Of a stretch of 64,000 bases of DNA, positions 50,940 through 59,302 are shown piece after piece (positions within the stretch are counted from its first letter, which is position 1; each line of letters opens with the position of its first letter). The translations under genes and the position numbers were made by a program. Source of the DNA: Enterocloster bolteae. Its GTDB lineage: Bacteria > Bacillota > Clostridia > Lachnospirales > Lachnospiraceae. The DNA lies in contig NZ_CP022464.2 of assembly GCF_002234575.2 (NCBI RefSeq), forward strand, positions 310,001 through 374,000. The letters run 5' to 3'. The notes beneath the pieces were generated by a model, which was given only the letters and a program-made list of their open reading frames with translations, was not told the origin of the DNA and ran no database searches.

Positions 50940-51833
50940 ATGATGAAAGCAAGGACCGGGGGGAAACCCCGTAAAACCACAAAGAAATACGGAACCTCTC
51001 AGTGGGGAGAAGCCTGGATCCGTCTGAAGCGGGACAAGAAGGCTATGATGGGATTGGTTATTATATGTATTCTGCTGTGCTGCGCGTTGGTACCCAGCCT
51101 TCTGGCTCCCTATGGTTTGGATGAGCAGCGTCCCGCGGAAGCACTGCAGTGGCCCAATCTGCTGCATCTTATGGGGACAGACAACTTTGGACGGGACATT
51201 TTCAGCCGTATTATCTACGGTGCGAGAACATCCATAGTGGTTGGCTTTATAGCTGTTGGCTTCGCCTGCATCACGGGTACCCTGATAGGCGCGGCCGCGG
51301 GCTACTATGGCGGTAAAGCGGACAATGTGCTTATGCGCTTCATGGATGTTCTTATGGCAATCCCAAGCACCCTGCTGGCAATTTCTATTGCAGCGGCCCT
51401 GGGATCAGGCTTGGTCAATCTGATGATTGCGGCAGGAATCGGTACGATTCCCTCCTATGCCAGGACAGTACGTGCCTCGGTTCTTACCGTTAAGGATCAG
51501 GAATATATAGAAGCCGCGCGGGCCGGGGGTGCCAGTGATTTGAGGATTGTTCTGCGCCATATTCTCCCAAATTGTTTGGCACCCATCATCGTGCGCTCTA
51601 CTTTAGGCGTTGCAAGCGCGATTCTCACCTGTGCGTCACTGAGCTACATCGGACTGGGTATTCAGCCGCCCACACCCGAATGGGGTAATATGCTGAACAC
51701 CGGTAAAGCGTATCTGCTGAACGAATGGTACATGGCGCTGTTTCCCGGGCTGGCAATTATGATGGTTATTCTGGCGCTGAACCTGCTTGGCGACGGATTG
51801 CGGGATGCCCTGGATCCCAGAATGAAACGGTAA
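50940..51833 (+). CDS. Dipeptide ABC transporter permease, DppC type (operon 2)
   Basis: Permease of 297 residues, lacking an acidic N-terminal extension. The family signature is LMGTDNFGRDIFSRIIYGAR (about 75-94) and the EAA loop is EYIEAARAGGASDLRIV (about 183-199). AAAGGAAGG precedes the ATG pair. The following DppD gene begins 31 bases after the stop. Confidence 0.92.
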   Translation: MMKARTGGKPRKTTKKYGTSQWGEAWIRLKRDKKAMMGLVIICILLCCALVPSLLAPYGLDEQRPAEALQWPNLLHLMGTDNFGRDIFSRIIYGARTSIVVGFIAVGFACITGTLIGAAAGYYGGKADNVLMRFMDVLMAIPSTLLAISIAAALGSGLVNLMIAAGIGTIPSYARTVRASVLTVKDQEYIEAARAGGASDLRIVLRHILPNCLAPIIVRSTLGVASAILTCASLSYIGLGIQPPTPEWGNMLNTGKAYLLNEWYMALFPGLAIMMVILALNLLGDGLRDALDPRMKR

Positions 51834-51864
51834 GCAGCTGTTAAGCAAGGAGTTGAAACAGATT

Positions 51865-52854
51865 ATGAACGAGACATTATTAGAAATAAAGGATCTTGTG
51901 ATCCACTATGAAACTGACAGCGGCGTCGTGGAAGCGGTTAACGGGATGAATCTGGTATTGAATAAGGGCCAGTCTCTGGGCCTGGTGGGCGAGACCGGCG
52001 CTGGGAAAACCACTACCGCCCTGGGAATCCTACGGCTTTTGTCCGAGCCTCCTGCCCGGATCATCAGCGGTGAGATCCACTTTGAAGGCAGGGATGTCCT
52101 TGCCATGGATAAGGATACCCTGCAAAAATATCGGGGCAAAAAGGTCTCTATGATCTTTCAGGACCCCATGACCTCCCTCAACCCGGTCATGACAATCGGC
52201 GAGCAGGTCATGGAATCCCTGGAAATTCATGAGCCCAACCTTTCCAGAGAAGAACTTGCGGCAAAGGCGCAGGAAACCCTGGAAATGGTCGGTATCCGGG
52301 AGGAGCGTTTCAACGACTACCCCCATCAATTTTCCGGCGGTATGAAACAGAGAGTGGTCATTGCTATTGCTCTGTGCTGTAACCCGGAGCTGCTCATTGC
52401 CGATGAACCCACTACTGCACTGGATGTAACAATTCAGGCCCAGGTGCTGGATATGATCCGCACCCTGAGAAATGAATTACAGACCTCGATGATACTGATT
52501 ACCCACGATCTCGGCTTGGTGGTGGAGAACTGCGATATGGTGGCCATCATTTATGCCGGTGAAATCGTGGAGTATGGCAATCTGGCAGATATTTTTGAAA
52601 ATGCCAGGCACCCTTACACCGTTGGCCTGTTTGGGTGTATTCCAAACATTGACAAGGATGTTCACAGGCTGAAGCCCATTGAAGGACTGATGCCCGATCC
52701 AATGAATCTGCCGGATGGATGCCCCTTCCATGACCGCTGCGAATACTGCATGGAGATCTGCCGGAAGGAAAAACCCGCGGATCTGGAGATTGCTCCGGGC
52801 CATATTGTCAAGTGCCATCTTTGTGACACCGGGGAAAAGGAGGGATCAAAATGA
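51865..52854 (+). CDS. Dipeptide ABC transporter ATPase, DppD type (operon 2)
   Basis: ATPase of 329 residues with Walker A GETGAGKTTTAL, Q-loop FQDPMTSLNPVMTIG, signature QFSGGMKQRVV, Walker B LLIADEPTTALDVTIQ and a C-terminal cysteine cluster (GCPFHDRCEYCMEIC, about 290-304). ATG 51865 is 12 bases after AAGGAG; TTG 51853 abuts that site and is less likely. The stop overlaps the dppF start as ATGA. Confidence 0.93.
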   Translation: MNETLLEIKDLVIHYETDSGVVEAVNGMNLVLNKGQSLGLVGETGAGKTTTALGILRLLSEPPARIISGEIHFEGRDVLAMDKDTLQKYRGKKVSMIFQDPMTSLNPVMTIGEQVMESLEIHEPNLSREELAAKAQETLEMVGIREERFNDYPHQFSGGMKQRVVIAIALCCNPELLIADEPTTALDVTIQAQVLDMIRTLRNELQTSMILITHDLGLVVENCDMVAIIYAGEIVEYGNLADIFENARHPYTVGLFGCIPNIDKDVHRLKPIEGLMPDPMNLPDGCPFHDRCEYCMEICRKEKPADLEIAPGHIVKCHLCDTGEKEGSK

Positions 52855-53792
52855 GTGTGCTATTAGAAATCAGAAACCTGAAAAAATACTTTCATGTTCC
52901 TGACGGCTGGCTGCATGCCGTGGATGATGTGTCTTTTTCTCTGGAGGCAGGCAAAACCCTGGGAATCGTGGGAGAGTCCGGCTGCGGCAAATCAACATTG
53001 GGCCGTACCATTGTACGCCTTCTGGACTCCACAGAAGGAGAAATATGCTTTGACGGAAAGAGGATCACAAACGCCAGAGGAAAGGAACTGAAGAAACTGC
53101 ACACGGACATGCAAATCATCTTTCAGGATCCCTTTTCCTCCCTGAATCCCCGTATGACCGTTAAGCAGATTATCGCGGAACCGCTGCGCTGCTGTGAAAG
53201 ATTATCTGCAAGGGAGATTGATAAGCGTGTAGATGAGTTGATGGAGCTTGTAGGCCTGGCCAGCCGGCTGGCAGGAAGCTATCCTCATGAGTTGGACGGC
53301 GGACGCCGTCAGCGTATCGGTATTGCCCGGGCATTGGCTCTTAACCCCAGGTTCATTGTCTGTGACGAGCCTGTTTCCGCACTGGATGTTTCCATTCAGG
53401 CCCAGATCCTGAATCTGATGCAGGATCTGCAGGAGCGGCTGGGGCTGACATATATTTTCATCACCCACGATCTATCGGTTGTCAAACATATTTCAGATGA
53501 AATTATGGTGATGTATCTGGGACAGGTTGTGGAAAAATGCGGCTCCGATGATTTATTTAAGGACCCGCGCCACCCATATACCAAAGCCCTGCTTTCTGCA
53601 ATCCCAATTCCCAGCTTAGGTGTAAAACGGGAGAGAATTTTTCTGAAGGGAGAGCTGACATCTCCCGTCAACCCCAGGCCTGGCTGCCGGTTTGCTCCCC
53701 GCTGCCCTTATGCGGACGAAGAATGTTTCAAAAGAAACCCCTTATTGGCGGATGACGGCCGCGGGCATTTCGCCGCCTGCCATCATATTTAA
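52851..53792 (+). CDS. Dipeptide ABC transporter ATPase, DppF type (operon 2)
   Basis: ATPase of 313 residues. Walker A is VGESGCGKSTLG, the Q-loop is FQDPFSSLNPRMTVK and Walker B is FIVCDEPVSALDVSIQ. The signature is ELDGGRRQRIG, the same departure from SGGQ as in operon 1's DppF. The C-terminal PGCRFAPRCPYADEEC is the usual cysteine cluster, here with three cysteines. It couples to dppD by ATGA. Confidence 0.92.
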   Translation: MSVLLEIRNLKKYFHVPDGWLHAVDDVSFSLEAGKTLGIVGESGCGKSTLGRTIVRLLDSTEGEICFDGKRITNARGKELKKLHTDMQIIFQDPFSSLNPRMTVKQIIAEPLRCCERLSAREIDKRVDELMELVGLASRLAGSYPHELDGGRRQRIGIARALALNPRFIVCDEPVSALDVSIQAQILNLMQDLQERLGLTYIFITHDLSVVKHISDEIMVMYLGQVVEKCGSDDLFKDPRHPYTKALLSAIPIPSLGVKRERIFLKGELTSPVNPRPGCRFAPRCPYADEECFKRNPLLADDGRGHFAACHHI

Positions 53793-53843
53793 TCCAGGCA
53801 ACATAGTGAGAGAAACAAACACAAATCTAAGGAGGATCCATTT

Positions 53844-55520
53844 ATGAAAAGGAAATTAGCACTGGTTATGGCAATGCTCATGGTGCTGGGTACATTACCC
53901 GCCTGCAGCAGCAATAGCGGCGGTTCCCCGTCTGAGAAGGGGGGAAGTGCTGTATCCGGCGGGGCTGCCGGAACAGAGGCTGGCGCCGTCATCGAGACAG
54001 GCGATAAGATCAATTCCACCTACACAAACAATACTCCCGATGCTAACCTGTCTGTAACTGCTGTGGAAGATACGCTTACCATTGCTCTGGCCAGTGAGCC
54101 TCCGTCCCTGGACATTTTTCAGCTGTCCGACAGTGCTGCTACTCTGGTTTCAAAGGTTCATTGTGAGGGCCTGCTGAGGCGTAATGACGCAACCATGGAA
54201 TATGAAGGTGTCCTGGCAAAATCCTGGGAGAACGTGGACGACACAACGATTCGGTTCCATCTGAGAGATGACGTTTACTTCCACAACGGCGAAAAAATGA
54301 CGGCCGAGGACGTTTTGTACATGTACCAGCGCGGCAATGAGCTGCCGCTGCAAAGCTCCTTCTACAATATGTACGATCTGGAGAAGTGTAAGATCATCGA
54401 CGACTATACCCTGGATATCGTCACCTTTGAGCCCTTCCCTCCTATGGAAGATTTTATGAGCGACCCCGCGGACTGCGTTCTGAGCAAGAAGGCAATTGAA
54501 AGTTCGACTCCTGAGGCCCTTGTCCGGGATCTGAACGGAGCAGGTACCGGCCCATACAAGTTTGTTGAATGGATTGCCGGTGACCGCATTGTGTTTGAGC
54601 GCAACGAGAATTACTGGGGCGAAAAGCCTGAGTTCAAGAACCTGGTATTCCGTATCATTACCGACTCCACTGCCAGAACCCTGGCTTTTGAGGCAGGTGA
54701 CGTGGATATCTGCATGCAGCCTCTGACCACTTCTGTGGACTCTCTGCGCCAGAATCCCAACTGCGATATCTGGACCTGCGATACTTTCACCACTGCCAAT
54801 ATTGTGTTCAACTGTACGGTGGCGCCTCTGGACAACAAGCAGGTTCGCCAGGCCCTGGCCTATGCCCTTGACCTGGATACTATAGTTGACACTGTTTACT
54901 CCGGAACCGGCAGAAAGCATGACAGCTTCTTCACTCCCCAGAATGAAGGCTACCACCCTGCTGATCCTGAAAAGGATAAAGCCTTGTTGGAGTATAACCC
55001 GGAGAAAGCCAAAGAGCTGCTGGCTGAGGCAGGTTACCCTGATGGCTTTACCATCAAGCTCTGGACTAACGAAAACCAAAACCGTATTGACCTTGCAGAA
55101 ATCCTACAGAATAACTGGGGCGCTATCGGTGTCAAGGTTGATGTCTCCATTATGGAGTTCGCGACGCTGATGGCTGAGTACAGCAAGGGAATCCATGAAG
55201 TTGTCATCTGTGCCTTTGCCCCCACCGGTAAGGACGGCCAGTTCTACTACCCTTATATGCATTCCACAGGTCCCTTCAGAAGAAACTATGCGGGAATCAG
55301 AAATCCTGAAATCGACAAGCTGATGGAAAATGCCCAGAGCAGCCTGGATAAAGAGGAGCGTGCAGCGGACTACGCTAAGGTTATTGATATTTTGCGTGAA
55401 GAAGTCTATATGATTCCCCTGCACAACTCTGAGAATATTTTTGGTGTTCGTTCCACACTGACCAACTTTGAACCAAACCCAGTAAGTTTACCGCGTCTGG
55501 CAATTGTCAAATCTAAATAG
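53844..55520 (+). CDS. Dipeptide/oligopeptide ABC transporter substrate-binding lipoprotein (operon 2)
   Basis: Extracellular lipoprotein of 558 residues in the SBP_bac_5 family. The signal peptide ends in the lipobox LPAC|S (about residue 22), then a Gly/Ser-rich linker (about 23-70). The family region reads VLAKSWENVDDTTIRFHLRD and FHNGEKMTAEDV (about 125-160). AAGGAGG precedes the ATG. It is placed after the two ATPase genes, and RidA follows at 62 bases. Its sequence differs enough from the operon 1 protein to suggest another ligand. Confidence 0.92.
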   Translation: MKRKLALVMAMLMVLGTLPACSSNSGGSPSEKGGSAVSGGAAGTEAGAVIETGDKINSTYTNNTPDANLSVTAVEDTLTIALASEPPSLDIFQLSDSAATLVSKVHCEGLLRRNDATMEYEGVLAKSWENVDDTTIRFHLRDDVYFHNGEKMTAEDVLYMYQRGNELPLQSSFYNMYDLEKCKIIDDYTLDIVTFEPFPPMEDFMSDPADCVLSKKAIESSTPEALVRDLNGAGTGPYKFVEWIAGDRIVFERNENYWGEKPEFKNLVFRIITDSTARTLAFEAGDVDICMQPLTTSVDSLRQNPNCDIWTCDTFTTANIVFNCTVAPLDNKQVRQALAYALDLDTIVDTVYSGTGRKHDSFFTPQNEGYHPADPEKDKALLEYNPEKAKELLAEAGYPDGFTIKLWTNENQNRIDLAEILQNNWGAIGVKVDVSIMEFATLMAEYSKGIHEVVICAFAPTGKDGQFYYPYMHSTGPFRRNYAGIRNPEIDKLMENAQSSLDKEERAADYAKVIDILREEVYMIPLHNSENIFGVRSTLTNFEPNPVSLPRLAIVKSK

Positions 55521-55582
55521 CGCTTTGTACAGATTTTGACATTTACTTATAGAAGCAAATATAATTTTAAGGAGAGATAATA

Positions 55583-55939
55583 ATGGAAATCATAAGACAC
55601 GATATGTGTAAACACTTTGCAAGAGTAACGGAATATAATGGTGTTCTGTACTTTACAGGTCACATCGCTGCAGGAAAACAGCCCACCATGACCGAGCAGA
55701 TGGTTGCCCTGACCCACCGCCTGGATGAGCTGCTGGAACAGTTTGGATCCGATAAGAACCATATCCTATATGCAAAGATTAACATTCACGACTGGTCCAT
55801 GTTTGACGAATTCAATGCTGTATGGGATGCATGGTTTGATCCTGGCTGCATGCCTGCCAGAACCACGGCGCAGTCCGTTTTGACCGACGGATATCTGGTT
55901 GAAATTACGTTGACTGCAGCAAAAATCAGCAACAATTAG
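55583..55939 (+). CDS. RidA-family enamine/imine deaminase
   Basis: Small cytoplasmic protein of 118 residues. The active-site arginine is in MPARTTAQSVL (about 93) and the C-terminal Glu is in DGYLVEITLTAA; IHDWSMFDEFNAVWDAWF (about 72-89) is the helix seen in the family. It hydrolyses reactive enamine/imine intermediates formed by PLP enzymes acting on amino acids. AAGGAGAG precedes the ATG. As the last gene of the second importer operon it probably protects amino-acid catabolism downstream of peptide uptake. Confidence 0.9.
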   Translation: MEIIRHDMCKHFARVTEYNGVLYFTGHIAAGKQPTMTEQMVALTHRLDELLEQFGSDKNHILYAKINIHDWSMFDEFNAVWDAWFDPGCMPARTTAQSVLTDGYLVEITLTAAKISNN

Positions 55940-55980
55940 CAGCTTGTGCAAGGAATATAACCTGAATAAGCTGCATGAAA

Positions 55981-56027
55981 AAATCCGGAGTCAGTTCCCA
56001 AAAAGGAAATGTCTCCGGATTTTTTTA
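55981..56027. terminator. Bidirectional terminator between ridA and the YhaN-like gene
   Basis: AAATCCGGAG (55981-55990) pairs with CTCCGGATTT (56013-56022) with an inner TTCC/GGAA pairing; T's follow and A's precede, so it serves both convergent genes. Confidence 0.82.
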
Positions 56028-56050
56028 TCCAGCGCTTTCGTTGTTCTGCT

Positions 56051-57916
56051 CTATATCCTCACTAAATGATACTTCACCTGATTCGCCGTCAGCAGCTGTG
56101 CCTCCCGCTGATGGCAGGTAAACACAATAATCTGATTATCATACGCCTTCACAAGCCATTTTAACGCTGTCTTCAGACGTTCATCGTCGTACAGAACAAA
56201 ACTGTCATCAAAAATCAGGGGCATGGTATCCCTTCGGCCATTCTGGACCAGCTTGGCGGCGGCCAGGCGCAGGGCCAGATAAATCTGATCCATGGTGCCG
56301 CTGCTGACCTGCTCTATGGGAACCAGCTTGGACGGCGTGTTCATGAATACATCCAGGTTCTCGTCAATGCTCATGCTGGTGTAAATTCCTCCGGTAATAC
56401 CGGATATAAGATCAGAGGCCTCCCTGTTCAGGTATAATCCGAAGGAGTCGCGGATGGAGGTGGACAGGGTGGTCATGGTGTCCTGGGCCAGGTCGATGGC
56501 GTCCAGTTCCTCCTGAATGCGTTCATTCTCCGCCAGAACATGTTTCAGGGCTTCGGCCCTGGTCTTGCAGTCAGCCAGATGTTCCAGCTTCTGTTCCAGC
56601 TCCCACTGGATACGCTGCTGCTGTTCTATCTCCTCGGAAAACTGGTCCTCGCTGGACTGGAGCTTTCCAATCTCCTGGGATAACTGCACCAGGGTCTGCT
56701 CAGACTGCTCCACAGCCTTGCTGAGCCGGAGGAATTCCGCCATCCTTCCCTCCAAGGCATTCATGGCATCCTGGGAGATGCTGGAATCGCCCAGATGACG
56801 GGCGAATATTTCCTGGAGAAGGCGGGTGCTGGTGTCCAGTTCCTTTCTAAAACGGCGGTTCTTGCCCAGCTTAAGGATTCCGGTTATACAGGCAGCCAGG
56901 GCAATGGCGCCTGATATCCCCGCCGCGGCTGTAAGGGGAAACGGAAGAAGAACAAGGGAGCGGACCATCTCCGGCGCGGCCAGGCACAGCCCGGCGGCTC
57001 CTGCGAAGGCCAGGGTAATGAGGAACATGAATACAGCACAGACCGTTCTGGATTTTTTACTGCAGGCAGCCAGGGTGTTCTGGTACTCACCGTAAAGCTT
57101 CCTGGTGTCCTCCATGTATTTTTGTACGGATTCCTGATCTGTAAACTGGCTGTTTAAAAGAATCTGGCGTCCTTTTGCAGACTTTTCAAGCAGCCCTTCT
57201 TTTTCCTTCTGACAGCACTCCAGCTGCTTTTTGATTTCACTCTTCTTATTGCGGTACTCAATTAACTGGTTGGCATACTGAGGCGCGGATATTTCCTGCT
57301 CCGTCTTGCGTATATCACCTAAAAGGGCTGTATAACTGCGCGCTGCCTCAGGAACCACCTGATTCTCCAGCTCCCGCCTCTGGCTTTTTAAGTATGCGGT
57401 GGCCTTAGTTATATTCAGGGCAATGCTGCCGGAGGTATTGAGGTTGGCGATATAATTGCGCAGCTCAGCTACCATGCCCCCGTCCGTGGCGCACTTTAAC
57501 TGGCCGATGCTGATGGTGTTGTCGTAGGCTGTTTCTGACAGGCCGCAGCGGAGCTGGTCTAAGAGTGCTTTGGTGGGCTCCATCTCCCTGCCCTGAGTTT
57601 CATTGACAATGGTCAGCTCCTTGTTCTGCTTCTGAAACCTTCTCTGGATACGGTATATCTGGCCTTCGCTCTCCAGCCGCATCCATCCCTCGTAGGTGCC
57701 GCTGCCCTTCCAGGGCTCGTATTTGCTGTAGACATCATTCCTGGCAGCCCGGCCTCTCTGTTTCTCAATGCCAAAGAGCATTCCTCTGATAAAGGTATGA
57801 AGGGTGGATTTGCCGGCCTCATTTTTGCCGTACACTACATTCAGCCCGTCCTTAAAGGAGATATCCAAATCGTGGAATTTACCGAATCCCTCAATGTGCA
57901 GACTTAATATCTTCAT
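56051..57916 (-). CDS. SbcC/YhaN-like AAA ATPase
   Basis: SMC-like ATPase of about 621 residues. The P-loop is GKNEAGKSTLHTF (about 30-42), followed by a long coiled coil, and the C-terminal part has the signature SSGTMDQIYLALRLA and Walker B PLIFDDSFVLYDD. In the middle (about 300-350) are two hydrophobic stretches, which are not seen in SbcC but occur in Bacillus YhaN, suggesting membrane association. With the phosphoesterase upstream it would form an SbcCD/Rad50-Mre11-like nuclease complex. ATG 57916 follows AAAGGAG and lies four bases after the upstream stop. Confidence 0.85.
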   Translation of the reverse strand: MKILSLHIEGFGKFHDLDISFKDGLNVVYGKNEAGKSTLHTFIRGMLFGIEKQRGRAARNDVYSKYEPWKGSGTYEGWMRLESEGQIYRIQRRFQKQNKELTIVNETQGREMEPTKALLDQLRCGLSETAYDNTISIGQLKCATDGGMVAELRNYIANLNTSGSIALNITKATAYLKSQRRELENQVVPEAARSYTALLGDIRKTEQEISAPQYANQLIEYRNKKSEIKKQLECCQKEKEGLLEKSAKGRQILLNSQFTDQESVQKYMEDTRKLYGEYQNTLAACSKKSRTVCAVFMFLITLAFAGAAGLCLAAPEMVRSLVLLPFPLTAAAGISGAIALAACITGILKLGKNRRFRKELDTSTRLLQEIFARHLGDSSISQDAMNALEGRMAEFLRLSKAVEQSEQTLVQLSQEIGKLQSSEDQFSEEIEQQQRIQWELEQKLEHLADCKTRAEALKHVLAENERIQEELDAIDLAQDTMTTLSTSIRDSFGLYLNREASDLISGITGGIYTSMSIDENLDVFMNTPSKLVPIEQVSSGTMDQIYLALRLAAAKLVQNGRRDTMPLIFDDSFVLYDDERLKTALKWLVKAYDNQIIVFTCHQREAQLLTANQVKYHLVRI

Positions 57917-57920
57917 GGGT

Positions 57921-58991
57921 TCAGCTCCTTTCATCGGTGGTATGCAGAAGAGCATTTACCCCGTAATACAGGGCCTTCTTCTCCACCGGACTCATATCTT
58001 CTTTTTGAAGGGCCTGGATATAGAATCCAATCATATCGCTGGAGTGCTCGGCAAACAGTGCTGAAAAATCATACTGAGGTTCGGAATCATCAATGATTTC
58101 CGCAATTCTGTATCTGGCTGAGAGCTGTTCCAGGTCAAATTCAATGTCAGGATCCCTCATGCCCCTGATTCGGAACCGGTAAATATGCTGAGAACCCCGG
58201 TTTTCAATTTCATTTGATATCCGGTCGCACAGTTCTCCGTTAGTGGTGTCCTTGGACACATTCACGGCAAGCGGTATGTACTGGAGGCTGGCGGCGGGAA
58301 TGAACTGAAGGTTTATCAGTTTTCTGGTGACAGGATGAATCTCTCCTGCATAGAAGCCATGAGAACCGGTCTCGGTCAGATCCAGGGGTTCAGGTGAGCC
58401 GCAGTAAGCAATCTTTCCGTCTGCCAGGACATGATGTTTGTGGATATGTCCCAGGGCAATGTAGGAAAATGGGGACAGCTCCAGGCTGTTGAAATTGATT
58501 GGCAGGTGGGCGGCGTCGCCGCCATGGGCCATGAGGATTTGGATACGGCTGTTCAGGGGAACCTGTATATCCTCCAGCAGGGGCGCCTTGATTTCAGCCG
58601 TATGATAGCTGAATCCATGGACCTCCGTGTTAATATCCTCAAAATAGACAGAGGTCAGGTCTTCATCCATTATGAAGGTCACGTTGGGACTCCAGATAAA
58701 GCTTAACAGGGCAGAGTTCTCCCTGATGCGGTCATGGTTGCCTGCTATCAGGATGATCTTTACAGACGGAATGGTGGAGAAGAGATAATTGACCTCCTTA
58801 AGGTCTTTCATCAGCGGCTGCCTGTGAAACAGGTCTCCGCTGATGAATAAGCAGTCCACATCCATCTCTTTTGTCTTTTCTATGATTATCCGGAAGGTAT
58901 CTTTGATGGCCTGGGCGCGTTCCTTGCCCCAGGGCTTGTTTGCATCGGGACACATACCCCAGTGGATATCCCCGGTGTGGATGAATTTCAT
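57921..58991 (-). CDS. SbcD/YhaO-like metallophosphoesterase
   Basis: Nuclease-type calcineurin-like phosphoesterase of 356 residues. Dimetal-binding motifs occur in order: HTGDIHWG (about 5-12), ISGDLFHR (about 50-57), IAGNHDR (about 83-89), LMAHGGD and LGHIHKH. The C-terminal part resembles the capping domain of YhaO/SbcD. It is encoded just before the SMC-like ATPase gene on the same strand. Whether the pair acts in DNA repair, recombination or phage defence is not settled by the sequence. Confidence 0.87.
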   Translation of the reverse strand: MKFIHTGDIHWGMCPDANKPWGKERAQAIKDTFRIIIEKTKEMDVDCLFISGDLFHRQPLMKDLKEVNYLFSTIPSVKIILIAGNHDRIRENSALLSFIWSPNVTFIMDEDLTSVYFEDINTEVHGFSYHTAEIKAPLLEDIQVPLNSRIQILMAHGGDAAHLPINFNSLELSPFSYIALGHIHKHHVLADGKIAYCGSPEPLDLTETGSHGFYAGEIHPVTRKLINLQFIPAASLQYIPLAVNVSKDTTNGELCDRISNEIENRGSQHIYRFRIRGMRDPDIEFDLEQLSARYRIAEIIDDSEPQYDFSALFAEHSSDMIGFYIQALQKEDMSPVEKKALYYGVNALLHTTDERS

Positions 58992-59014
58992 GTCTGCCTC
59001 CTGTCAAATGTTGA

Positions 59015-59301
59015 GTTCCCGAACGCTGCGCTGCTGCGTCCGGGCAGCAAATATTTGCCCGCTGGCGCTGGGCAGGCAGAGACGGGTTCCCCGAACCCCG
59101 CGCTGCTGCGTCCGGGTAGCGAATTTCTGCCCACTTCTACGGGGCAGGCAGAGACGGGTTCCCCGAACTCCGCGCTGCTGCGTCCGGGTAGCGAATCTCT
59201 GCCCGCTTCTACGGGGCGGGCAGAGACGGGTTCCCCGAACTCCGCGCTGCTGCGTCCGGGTAGCGAATCTCTGCCCGCTTCTACGGGGCGGGCAGAGATT
59301 C
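59015..59301. repeat. 72-bp tandem array, four copies, each with a strong hairpin
   Basis: Units begin at about 59015, 59086, 59158 and 59230. The last two differ at almost no base; the first two are more diverged. Each contains a GC-rich hairpin; in the copy nearest asnS, GAATCTCTGCCCGC (59265-59278) pairs perfectly with GCGGGCAGAGATTC (59288-59301) around nine bases. The array fills the 311-base gap between asnS and the phosphoesterase gene and ends two bases before the asnS stop codon. No T-run follows, so it is not a standard terminator. The unit is 24 codons, which creates long open frames that are not genes. Confidence 0.9.
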
Positions 59302-59302
59302 T

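Noticed and set aside
59015..59301. Possible CRISPR array
   Set aside because: The copies are directly adjacent with no unique spacers, the unit is 72 bp, and no cas gene is nearby.
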